A stretch of 64,000 bases of DNA. It comes from Rosa chinensis. Its lineage: Eukaryota > Streptophyta > Magnoliopsida > Rosales > Rosaceae. The translations under genes were made by a program, and so were the position numbers. Positions within the stretch are counted from its first letter, which is position 1. Each line of letters starts with the position of its first letter. Shown in pieces: positions 10,091 to 20,434 of the stretch. Location: the NCBI RefSeq assembly GCF_002994745.2, contig NC_037090.1, positions 32,470,501 to 32,534,500 of the forward strand, written 5' to 3'. The notes under the pieces are model-generated. The model had not been told where the DNA came from. It made no database searches and saw nothing but the letters and a program-made list of their open reading frames with translations.

Positions 10091-10893
10091 TCTTTTTGTT
10101 ATTGGTTTAGTAAGCCCGCCCCTACTTCATATGGCCTTAGCCATCTGTAAGGAAAAAGGCCACCTACGTGCTTCCCTTAACGTGACGCCATTTTCCTGCC
10201 GTGAAACAGAAAAACGGCTGTGCTGCTCATCGTTTTCCCTTTTCATCATCCAAGATAGAAAATTACATGGATTAAAAGTAACCTGGTTAAGACCTAATGG
10301 AAGAAAATTAAGCCAGAGATGTACTGCTCTTGTAGTCTACAGTCGACGGCTCTATGCCTTGCTTTTCATTATTAACTAATTTAATTCTTGTTTGGCTTTG
10401 ACTAATGTACTAATTATGGACCAGTACTCCATCCTAGATGGATCAGATCATCTCTCTCAACTCTGATCATCAAATTCAAACTTGATAAAAGACTAGACAG
10501 TCTAAGTCTCTTGTCTTATATACGATTACAGTAGGTAGTCGATAGGTACCCATTCCTATTTGCAACTTCTTCTTCAATTTAATAGAAGACGAAGACTAAC
10601 TCCTCATATAAACTAGCTAGCTAGTGATTCCCCTGCTTTCCTAGCTTGAACGAATCTGAAGACCCTACCCACTTACAACTTACAAGTTACAGATACTACT
10701 CGATCTTCCACTCATCAGTTACGCAATTAACGATCCTTACTTGTCTCCCATATATCGATTGGAATCATAAGTCATGGATGAACAACGCTGGGACTTGAAA
10801 CTCTTACACTCTGACCAGAGCATTCTGTAGCTCATTAGGAGCTCCGATCATCGTCTAGTCGAAACCCAAAGAAAAGATGAAACATTATTTATG
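10091..10893 (+). pseudogene. Truncated WRKY gene copy: promoter, leader and part of exon 1
   Basis: The block aligns with 19,795-20,553 (shared GCCCGCCCCTACTTCATATG, a TTGACTAATGTACTAATTAT stretch and the leader). The start codon at 10,774 opens MDEQRWDLKLLHSDQSIL, matching [18 protein letters not shown] of the complete gene. A TAG at 10,828-10,830 ends it at codon 19, and homology stops near 10,893 in the middle of exon 1. No zipper, WRKY domain or later exon follows. This is therefore a dead 5' fragment from a segmental duplication. It keeps the W-box TTGACT at 10,398-10,403 and could still act as a promoter. Confidence 0.85.
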
Positions 10894-11014
10894 GCACGTT
10901 TACTTATCTAGAATGAAAAAAGTAATGAATCGGAGACAACTTGAATGAGAGAAGAAATGAATCGATATGAGAATATTTCATTTTCATTAAGTTGTTTACT
11001 TATCATATGGATCA
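10894..11014. repeat. Left remnant of an element hosting the nested Mutator-like insertion
   Basis: Sequence foreign to the WRKY locus begins with GGCACGTTTACTTATCTAGA at about 10,895. It continues beyond the nested element at 12,455. I cannot assign a family. Confidence 0.35.
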
Positions 11015-11023
11015 TAATAAGAA

Positions 11024-12445
11024 GGGTCCTTGACCCAAAGCATCAAAATAAGTAATAATTATTTCACTTACCCCAACAACAGATTTTTGTTCCCATATAC
11101 GCAATCTAACAACAAATGACTATTTTTCCCTCAACCCAATTAAAGAATTACCACCACTCCCACTTTGTCTCTCTCCTCCATCTGCAGCTGCGATCTTCTC
11201 TCTCTCTTCCAAAAAGCAGCGACCCGTGGAACTCCATCATCGTCGGGGCGGCCACCGGCGACTTCCTCCAGATGCGACCTCTGACGATCTACTCTCTCTC
11301 TGACAATTCTGAACCCAATACCTCTGATTGCATGGAAGCAATGTCGACCGATTAAAAAACCCTAGGCTGCAATTCAACAACAAAATCAAATATCAAGATT
11401 CGAATTCAGATCGCTGGAGACACAAAAATCAAAGATCTGTTGGTTTCTGAAGAAATTGAAGAGAGAGGAAAGGCGATACGAACTAGAGAGGGCAAGTGAG
11501 CTCGAGGCCGAGGTTCTGGAGGTGAAACTTGAAGGGGTTCTTGTTCATGGGCGAAACGACACCGTCACTACAGTTGCCGGAATCTGAAGAGTGCTTCGTG
11601 GAGGACGCGACCATTGGGAAATGTGCAGAGAGAGAAGTAGTGAAGGGGTGGGGTGGAGTGTGGAGAAACGAGAAAGATGTGTGGGTTGCCAAATTAAATT
11701 AATTTTTTTGGTAAAATGGGGGTAGAAGGCCCAGAAGGAAAGAAAAATGAAAAAGAAGAAGAAGGTTCTAGGGGCAATAGAGGTCTGTTAAATGTCTATT
11801 GGGGGGTAATAGACGTTTTGAATTGATGTAATCTCCTCATTTTTTTTCTTTCATCAAAGTTTTATTTGTCTAAATTTAGGGAGATTAGTTCTCATTCCGG
11901 CTACTGAAAGTTCTATTGGGGGCAATAGACGTTTTGAATTGATGTAATCTCCTCATTTTTTTTCTTTAGTTAAAGTTTTATTTGTCTAATTCAAGAAAGA
12001 TTAGTTCCCATTTCGGTGATCAAAAGTTCTATTGGGGGGGGGGGGGGGGTGGCAATTAATAGAGGTCTATTGCGGGCAACAAACCTTTCCAGCGACCTAT
12101 GAGATTTCCAACAACCTCTTTAGGGACCTCTGACGAGGTTTTTAGAAAAGTCCGGTGGGCGGCGACAGGTCATCGGTGACAGAAATAAGGCGAATGTTGG
12201 CCGGAATCAGGCGACCGATGATCGGACTCCGGCGAAGTCTCCTATGGTTTCTCTCTCTCTCTCTCTCTCTATGTAACAAAGGGGTGAGGGTAAAATAGTC
12301 TAAAAAATAAAAAATAAAAAAAGACTTAATGGGGTATTAGGGAAGACCTCTTTCGAGTGTTTTGGGTAAGGAGGAATTTAAAAAACTTAATGGGGTAAGT
12401 AAGAAAAAAAAAATCCCTAGAAATGGAGTAAATGGACAAAAACCC
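11024..12445. mobile_element. Non-autonomous Mutator-like element with 9-bp TSD
   Basis: The exact 9-bp repeat TAATAAGAA flanks it (11,015-11,023 and 12,446-12,454). The ends GGGTCCTTGACCC and the reverse complement of the right side (GGGTTTTTGTCCATTTACTCC) are loosely inverted, and both ends contain CTTACCCCA-type text. No transposase is visible. The interior holds a GC-richer segment (about 11,110-11,690) unlike its AT-rich surroundings, possibly captured host sequence as in Pack-MULEs. The right half carries repeats around TCTATTGGGGGGCAATAGA, with a 16-G run at 12,034-12,049 and a (CT)n run near 12,250. Its right half resembles 19,150-19,775. Confidence 0.8.
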
Positions 12446-12454
12446 TAATAAGAA

Positions 12455-13335
12455 GGGTCAAGAATATAGCTTATTAATTACAATTGACGTTATTTATTAA
12501 TGTTCATGAATTGGAATTAAAATTAGTTTGATTACTAAAATACCCGTACAAAAATAAATGGTCAAATGAGGTATCTATTGACGTAGTCAGAAAACTCTAG
12601 GTTTACTAGCAATAAACCCTAGAAAAAATATATAAGCCAGGATTCCATCAGAGAAAGATGAGAAAACTCACAATTTTACTGATAATAATATGAAAGATAG
12701 ATTCTGCAGCCGTTTAACGTTACTTATATATGAGAAAAGAAACCCTAGGGTGACTAATGATGAAACCCTAAAGCCAACGGGTTAAAACAAAACAACTCTA
12801 AATTGAACTAGAAAACCTAAAATGCTGGAAAAATAGTAAATTGCAGTTTTGAGCCTCGAAATGATCCCGAAAGCCCCAAAAAGCGCACACGTCATGACAA
12901 AGTGATGAGTTTTGTTCTTGGCGCCCTTCTCTTCTCGAAAAGGTATAGCAATTAGCATGCTGACACCGAATGTCAAATTTGCGGCAAACTGATTTTTCCT
13001 TTTTCACGATCAAGCTGCTCTTCGATCCTGATTGCCATCCGTTCTACATCCTCTATATTTTTAGGGTTATGGGTAATTTGCTGTTATTGAAAATACACGC
13101 ATAAGGTCATTTTGGGTAGAGAAAATGGATAAAATGGATTCATGATCGATTTTTTCTTTCCAGTAGTTCAACATATGATGATACTAGCATCAATTATATC
13201 TTAACAAGGTTCAAATGTTATTTTAATGTGTTATTTTGTTCACTTTTGTGCTGAAAGATTGAATTACTATTTAGTTTGCATGGATCTAAAACATAACTAA
13301 TGGTAGTTTTGATTTATTGTCGGTGGACGTATGCT
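12455..13335. other. Intergenic sequence, no gene seen
   Basis: This is AT-rich sequence with several AAACCCTA motifs. The reading frames at 12,782-13,013 on the minus strand resemble nothing I recognise. Part may be an old LTR, but neither termini nor a target duplication are visible. Confidence 0.3.
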
Positions 13336-13337
13336 TG

Positions 13338-14000
13338 GTTTTTTTGTTTTTTTTGTTTTTTGTTTTAAAAAGGGCCGGTGCAGCTGCTCTCAAGCCTTAA
13401 TTACGGAAACTGTAGAATACATTGGGGGACATGGTTTGTAATCTCTAGATTACAATAAGCATCAAGAGAACTTCCTGAGATAATAACAAGAGTCTCAACT
13501 AAAACAATGTATTCTAACAAGCACCAACTAGCGAAGAGTGCTCTAATGGCTACTCCATTCGCTTTACATTATGGTGACATACCGGAAAAATAACTCTATA
13601 ACGAAGAAGTATCATTACAAATAGCACAGCTTTCCCACTATGTTGCCATCGAATAAAAAATTCGATGACACTTAGTTTCACCCTGCCACTAGGAGGCAGT
13701 AACCATTTGACCAAGCAAGGAACTCACCGCCTACCTAGAGTAGACACGTTACTAATACTAGAAGGTTGTGACCATTTGCCAAAGTAAGGAACTCACCGCC
13801 TATCTAGATCACACAAGATACACAAGGTGCATAAACCGGGACCAAGTCCCCCTCTTCCTACTAAATAATGGTAGCAACTTATTACCCCGACTAAGTAAAC
13901 AAGAAAATAACTAAAAACTGTAAAAGAAACAGCAGACCATCTTCGACCTAGAGTGGAACCCCAGGCCCAAGACCCACCAGGCACAAAACAGGTGTTGATA
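13338..14000 (-). pseudogene. LINE 3' fragment (second copy of the 7.5-8.0 kb family)
   Basis: A T-rich start on the plus strand (13,338-13,368) marks a minus-strand poly(A) tail. The following text matches the fragment at 7,555-7,950 (CAAGCCTTAATTACGGAAAC versus CAAGCCTTGATTAATGAAAC; shared TTTCACCCTGCCACTAGGAG). An internal stretch around ACCATTTGACCAAGCAAGGA is repeated once more at about 13,770. No intact domain remains. Confidence 0.55.
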
Positions 14001-15135
14001 CTCGAAAAATCACACGGCGAATTAATATGTCGTCACAACATAAACTAGCATAAACATGCAATTTGGATAAAATTCTGTAAAATTATAGAATTTTATATCC
14101 ATCTCTCGACTTTAACCCGCCAAGCAAACGCACCCTAGATGTGGACCCAAGCCACATGCACGCATCTTTGGGGCTTGTAAGAGTGGGTATGGTGTGGAAG
14201 GTTACGGAAACACATAACGCTCGTCTATTGATTTAGAGTCGTCGGTGGTCTCGGTCTTGGGCCCAAGATCGATGTAAGCCCGATAACTCAAATCAATAGC
14301 GAATTGGTGAATATGAGATTAGGCCAACCTCTTTCCCTCAAAACTCAAAGCCCAAAGAAAGCCCAAAACCCAAAGGAAATAAGATAGTCCAGGCCTTCCT
14401 CATCTTTCTTCTAGCTTCATTTCCTTTCCCCGCAGCTGCTAAATACACTACTCAACCCAAAGACCAAAGAGAAAAATCGATCCCTCCTATCATTTGGCGA
14501 GGAGGAAACTTTCCGCCTGGTAGATAAATATCCCCTTCTCCCTTAAACGATGAGCTCACAACTCCCAAACTTCCCCGTTAACCTCGTTCCAGGTTTTGTG
14601 CCACCACAGCTATTTCTGCTGCAACCTCTATCCACGGCTGCAATGACCTTCTCCTTTTCCCAAGACTTCATCACTTAAGTAAGCCCTCATTTCCTAGATT
14701 TTAGGGCATAAATCCTGTACGAGCTGAAGGAGAGGTATTTTACCCAAAAAACTAAAGGCTTTGAGCCACCACAACACCCCTCCAATTGAGCCTATAAAAG
14801 GAGAGATTTGAAAATGAAATGATCATCGAGCAACAACCCAGAAAGCTTAGAAACATCAAAAAGCCTCCAACCCTTCAAGCTTCCAAGCCTCTAAGCACAA
14901 AACCTAGCTCTTAGCCATTTTTCTCTCAAAAACCCTCCTTCAAACTCATTTTCCAGAAACCCGAATTCAAAAATCCCCATATTCTCTCACCATAGTGTGT
15001 TTCTAGCTCCCACACCGTCCTCATGCTATCAAGCCTCACTCAATATCTGAATGACGCACAAGATTCTCTCATTGACATCAAGTTATTGAGTTAATTTTGG
15101 CCAAGACTTGCTTAATTCAAAAGTACCCTCACAAC
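14001..15135. repeat. Possible LTR-like promoter region
   Basis: There is no gene. A TATA-type motif CTATAAAAGG sits at 14,792-14,801, followed by a CT/AC-rich leader with many AAGCCTCCAA-like repeats, which resembles the U3-R-U5 layout of plant LTR elements. I found no TG...CA boundaries or target duplication, so this remains an impression. Confidence 0.25.
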
Positions 15136-15924
15136 AGGCCCACCACTGAACAAGGGTCGAGAAGGTCCAACCCTTACTCCTAGCCCAAGACTGCTTCCGC
15201 ACGGGCTGCACCACCACGATCGACACACCTCCATCACCGACGTGTCGCTCCTGCTCTAGGACCCAGCCACCATATTCGACAGGAAACTAGCATAAATCTC
15301 CCTCTACCACCTCAATCCCTAAACTAGGAAGCCTATAATCAGAATGAAATCCATCACCGGATCCCCCTTGTTTTCCCTCTCCAATCCTTCTGTCACCCTC
15401 CAGAAAGAAGATCAACGCCGATACTGCCGTCGAAACAGTTGCAAGATCCGACTCCACGCCACTGCCCGCTTCCGGTGGACTCGCCACAAGATCCGATCTG
15501 ATCCAATCACCAACCCAACAACCAGATCGGGCGAGAAATGCTACCACCACGCCAGAAACCACCATCTGCCGCTCCCTTAGAACCTGTGCAGCCACCACCT
15601 TTAGACGAGCACAAGGAAAATAGAGACCTCTCCACCCCACTCTCCGACCTCCAGGACAATATCCTCATCGACAAGCTTCCGTCCGACCACACTCAACGTA
15701 TGCCGGCTAGGCTAGAGGCTTGCGTCGCCGCGGTGTAGCAGGACGAGAAGAAAAACTAAAATATGGCAAAGTTTGACTAGCGAGAGAGAGAAACCCTAGA
15801 CCCTAAACCCAAATTAGACTTATGCTTGTTTATTTTCTAAGGAAATGTTAGCAATGTTTTTCTTATATCATGAGAATTGAATGCAAATGGTTTGTGTTTT
15901 AAAGAAATGTACTTATTGAAAATC
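15136..15924. other. GC-richer segment of unknown origin
   Basis: Overlapping open frames exist on both strands at 15,287-15,740 (the minus frame is 117 codons), but they are shadows of one another and resemble no protein I know. The base composition differs from both flanks. It might be a LINE 5' region or captured genic sequence. Confidence 0.25.
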
Positions 15925-16350
15925 GGGGAGAGCTTCTAATGAGGACTTGAAAAATGAGAAGTTTCTAATCAACAGTTGTGAGATCTATTTTTTATTTATA
16001 TTTCGGCAAATCAATCGTTAGATATTTAGGTATGCATTAGTAGATCACTTCTAAAAAATTTCTTTTAAATTGCTAATTGTGAAGATATTGAACTAGGTCA
16101 AATTAATGGATGAACCAATCTATCAAACCTGAACCTTTCATGTTCATAATTAAATGATAAATTACGATTATAAATGTCTCAACGATTTTTAATTTGTCTG
16201 AAAATTTGCACAAATGATCTACTCATAAATATATAAACATCTAAAAATTAATTTATTGACATATGATAAAAAAAAAAGATCTCACAACCATTGGATAAAA
16301 AATCCTTATAAAGTTCTCATTTTAATAGTCCTCATTAGAGTCTTGCCCTC
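15925..16350. mobile_element. MITE-like TIR element
   Basis: The left GGGGAGAGCTTCTAATGAGG and the reverse complement of the right end (GAGGGCAAGACTCTAATGAGG) pair with mismatches. Both continue to a shared inner motif, GTTGTGAGATCT on the left and its complement AGATCTCACAACCA on the right. No convincing target duplication is visible. Confidence 0.6.
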
Positions 16351-16420
16351 AAAAATTGATCTTTATAATTGCTAGAAAATGTACCGATTGAAATTTTGTT
16401 TCACTCGTCAAATTTGTTTT

Positions 16421-17170
16421 GGGTGTGGCTATTGCCACCCTACTATTTTCTTTGTTCACCTTACTTGCTCATTACACCCTACATTTTAATTTCAATTATT
16501 AAATTTACTTATTTAACCCATTTCTCTTTCCAAGAATATCCTTATATGACATATCTAATTAGAAAATAAATATTTTTAACGAAAATCTCTCACTTAATTT
16601 ATACTCATAAAAAAATTAAAATTTATTAAAGTTTCCTAATAAAATCATAATCTGATGTACTCCCATTTTTTTAATTTTTTTCCTTTCAATTTCAATGTTT
16701 TTTTTTTTTTTTTGATCAGGAATTTCAATGTTCTCTATTTCAATCTATATAAAAAAATTAGTAAATTTACAATTATGATCAATGAAGAAGAGATTGATTT
16801 TTTTTTTCTTCTTGTTTTAAATTTTTACTTTCGGTGTTAACAAAAAATATTGCAAAGATTTTGATGAAGTCAAAGGTAATAGTTTTGTGAATTGAATAAC
16901 GAATTAACAATGAGGAGGCAATAAAAAGACAAAAAAATAGTAATAAATTCAAATTTAGGTTGAGAAGATAAAGATTAATGTTATCCAATGAGAAATTAAG
17001 TAGTATTTGTATTTAATTAATTACTTTTATATTTATTTTTCTTACATATTTGGATTTTAGAAAATTAGTGTATTTAGTAGTCATTTTGCACTTGGGTAAT
17101 ATAGCCTTTCAATAATTCAAATGTTTGTAGGGTGAACTAAGAAAATGATAGGGTGGCAATAGCCGCACCC
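16421..17170. mobile_element. Mutator-like MITE with exact 9-bp TSD
   Basis: The left end GGGTGTGGCTATTGCCACCC and the reverse complement of the right end (GGGTGCGGCTATTGCCACCC) differ at one base in 20, and the inverted match continues through a CTATTTTCTTTGTTCACC-like stretch. The 9-bp repeat ATTTGTTTT lies at 16,412-16,420 and 17,171-17,179. The interior is AT-rich and non-coding. It lies at the left margin of the right WRKY duplication. Confidence 0.9.
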
Positions 17171-17224
17171 ATTTGTTTTTTGTGGTTGTCAATTTTTTTT
17201 GGCCCCGATATATGGAAGTGTCTA

Positions 17225-17865
17225 CGTCCGTCACTGAAGGTGCCTTCGTCTAAATCTCATCAAGATGACGCAAACAATGAGCTGCCCCGCAACTCTCTGT
17301 TAATTTGTCCTAACGTATCTAAGATAGAACAGCTACTAGGGTTTGATGGGAAGTTAGCTAGCTGTTGACCCATGAGACGCACGTACGTGGTAGCTAAATC
17401 CAGTCCGCCGCCGCCTTCTTTTAATTGGACGACGTGGCTCATTGATCGATGATCATGACTTTCATAAGAAGAAGATAAAAAGGAGGTCGCTTAAGAATGT
17501 GAGGACGTGATATCATCAGAGACATTCAGATGTATTTTTCCATACTATATGCACGGGACCAGTAGTAAGAACGGAAAATTAAGATCACGGAAGATGTTAA
17601 TTTGGAATGATCGAAAACCTAGAATATAACCATTGACTTTCTAGCTATACTTCACATGGAAAAGTCTGTCTTTTTCCTTTTTACAGTTTTCGGTGCTGAG
17701 TTGTAAACAATACACATCCTAATCGAGCATTCTGAATCGATGTGTAGCGTGTGTGTGTGTCTATATACATGGTCTCTACGATGTATAGTAAGAGTAGGTG
17801 TGACAATTTCTTTTGTCCAACAGCACTCATCGTTTTTCAAAGTTTAAACATCCTTCTCAATTAAA
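17225..17865. promoter_or_regulatory. Distal upstream block of the WRKY gene (right copy, block 1) with W-boxes
   Basis: This is the counterpart of 8,515-9,160. W-box cores TTGACC (17,365-17,370) and TTGACT (17,633-17,638) are kept in both copies. WRKY proteins bind TTGAC(C/T), and many WRKY genes are auto- or cross-regulated, so these are candidate feedback sites. The block now lies about 2.6-3.2 kb upstream of the start codon because of inserted sequence, so its present role is uncertain. Confidence 0.5.
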
Positions 17866-18361
17866 AAAAGAAAAAAAAATACTTTGTGCATTGATGAGAA
17901 AATTTAGAGAAGTTTTAAATACACACCCTTATTTTCTTAATACACACCCCACACTCAATACACCACCTATTTAATTTTTCATTCTAATATTAGACTAGAT
18001 ACACCACCCAAATGACCTAAAATACCCTTAATCTCTAAAACCATGAAATATCATATTATTGAACTTTATTAAGATTATTATTTAATATGATTATTATATA
18101 TTAGTATATTGAGATTTCATAATTTTCTTTTACATATTTTCTTCTATTTTTTGCTGGAAATTTTGGCCTATCCCAACTCCATTACGACATCAATCAATTG
18201 GAATTTGAAAATATAAAATTTTGAACATTTGCATGTCCTTCAAAATTTAAACTTTCAATATAGTTTGCAAAATTTACACTTTCATGCATTGAATGTTACG
18301 CAAGATGAAAACTAAAAACTGATAGGAAAAAAACTTTCAATATGTTACACACACACACACA

Positions 18362-18394
<33 letters not shown>

Positions 18395-19788
18395 ATTCCC
18401 CGCTGACTTCGACTTCCATCAGTGAGATCACCCCTCACCCTGATGACAACGCAAACCTCGCAGCCAACAACCTCTCCTTCCCGACGACTCCTTCGACGTT
18501 GTTGTCCGCGCCAAGACCGCCCTCGAGCTCGTCTCCCAACACCGAGTCTCTCTTGGATGACGCCAGAGCTCTCTTTGCATTTGCTCTTCACCAAGGTCAG
18601 ATCCACTAGACTCGCTCCTTGGGGACTCAACCAGCACCAACCGAGCTAGTAGCTGTAGTAGTGCTGAGCTCTTCTCCATCGTGAAGCTCTTGCCATTCAC
18701 ATCTCTTCTATTAACGAGCCTTCATCTTCGGAGATTGCCGGAGACGGCTAAGTACAGTCGGAGAGAGAATATTTTCGTTACGGGCCCGTACTTGTTATCT
18801 CCCAAAGCTCCGAGATGCTCCCACTTTTTAATGAATTTTAGGGTTTGAGATTAAATTGGCGTTTTTGCATTACAGGGTTAGCAATGCTTTGGCATAAAGG
18901 CGGTGGCTTAGAAATTTGGAATATGTTGTCTTTGTTCATAGATTCTGCAATGATGTGTTTAGAGATTAGTTTGGTGGCTTTTTTGCTCCAGCACAATCAC
19001 TTAATTGGGGTTGAAGCTTTAGCTCAGACTTTCCTTATCTCAGAGATAGTTGTTAGTGTGGATATACCAAAATTGTGAGCATATACATGTTGCAACCCTA
19101 ATTAAGGTATGTCCTGTACATTATGTTTAATATGTAAGTGGATATTCTAAACCTTATGTTTTGGTAAAATAGGACAGAAGGCTTAGAAGGAATGAAAAAA
19201 TGTCAAAAAAAAGTTTTATTGGGGGGCAATAAATATTTCGAATTGATATAATTAATCTCATCATTTTTTTTCTTAATCAAAGTTTCATTTGTCTAATTTT
19301 GAAGGAGATTAATTCCCATTTCGGTGGTCGAAATGTTTATTGAGGGGCAATAAAGGTCTATTGGGGGGCAATAAAGGTTTATTGGCAGGGGCTATAAACC
19401 TCTCCGCCCCCCTATGAGATCTCCGACGACCTCTTTGGAGACCTTCAGCGAGGTTTCATAAACTTTTATTGCCCCTAAATAAAGGTTTGTTGTGAGGCAA
19501 TAAGGGTTAATTTTTTTTTTTTTTTTGGGGGGGGGGGGCGCAATAAACCTGTCATCACTTTGTAGACCTTCAACTAGGTTTTCATTAAAGTCCAGTGGGT
19601 GGCGGCCGGTGATAGAAATCCAGCGGCCTGCGACAGATGACCGGTAACTAGACTCCGGCGAAGTTTCCTATGAAGACCTTATTAGAGTCTTTATGGGTAA
19701 GTGAAAACAAAAATAAGTGGTTGGTGTAAGGAGGAAAAAAGTCTCTAAAATTAAGGTAAATGGTCAAAATCCCTTCTTTTTATTTTTA
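17866..19788. repeat. Insertion complex in the WRKY upstream region, including a Mutator-like right half
   Basis: This block is absent from the left copy. It starts with ACACACCC-type text at 17,919-17,952 that resembles one end of a foldback MITE, although no partner end is seen. A (CA)n(CT)n microsatellite follows at 18,346-18,393. A GC-rich segment at 18,395-18,760 looks exon-like: one plus frame gives DDSFDVVVRAKTALELVSQH. The part at 19,150-19,775 resembles 11,700-12,445 of the Mutator-like element, with CTATTGGGGGGCAATAAAGG repeats and a T16-G12 run at 19,511-19,538. The outer boundaries and a target duplication were not found. Confidence 0.5.
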
Positions 19789-19794
19789 GTTAAC

Positions 19795-20434
19795 CAAGCC
19801 CGCCCCTACTTCATATGGCCTTAGCCATCTGCAAGAAAAAAGGCCACCATCGTGTCTCCCTTAACCATGACGCCATTTTTCCTGCTGTAAAACAGAAAAA
19901 CGGCTGTGCTGCTCATCGTTGTTTTCTTTTCATCATATCAAAGTAAGATAGAAAAATTACATGGCATAAAAGTAACCAAGTTAAACCCTAGTGGAGGAGA
20001 AAAGCCAGAGATGTACCGGGCATGCTCATGTACTCTACAGTCGACTACCGCTTTACGTCTTGTTTTCATTATTAACTAATTAATTCTTGTATGGCTTTGA
20101 CTAATGTACTAATTATGGACCACCCAATCCTACTTCAGATCTCTCTCTCAACTCTGATAAAAAAATTCAAACTTAATAAATACTCGAGAGTCTGCGTCTC
20201 TTGTCTAATACTATTACGTTAGGTAGTAGATAGGTACCCATTTCATTGCAAGTTCTTCTTCAATTTGGCAGAAGACGAAGACTAACTCCTAGTCATTCCT
20301 GCTTTCCTAGCTTGAATGAATTAAAAAACCTTTCCCCGGCCCCTTGCCACTTACAAATACTACTCGATCTTCCCACTCATCAGTTACGCACTGATCGATC
20401 CTTACTTGTCTCCAATCGATTGGAATCACAAGTC
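19795..20434 (+). promoter_or_regulatory. Proximal promoter and 5' leader of the WRKY gene
   Basis: The sequence is conserved with 10,091-10,773. A W-box core TTGACT lies at 20,097-20,102, about 335 bp before the start codon, and is kept in the duplicate. The pyrimidine-rich stretch around 20,240-20,420 is probably the transcribed leader, since it is as well conserved as the coding part. No unambiguous TATA box was identified. Confidence 0.5.

Noticed and set aside
15287..15740. Frames of 61-117 codons on both strands
   Set aside because: They overlap on opposite strands, with no domain and no start context; kept only as a GC-rich segment of unknown origin.
17919..17952. End of a foldback MITE (ACACACCC-type text)
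   Set aside because: No inverted partner end was found, so no element is called.
18337..18700. Minus-strand frames of 90-97 codons
   Set aside because: They run through a microsatellite and overlap a more protein-like plus frame; neither is supported as a gene.
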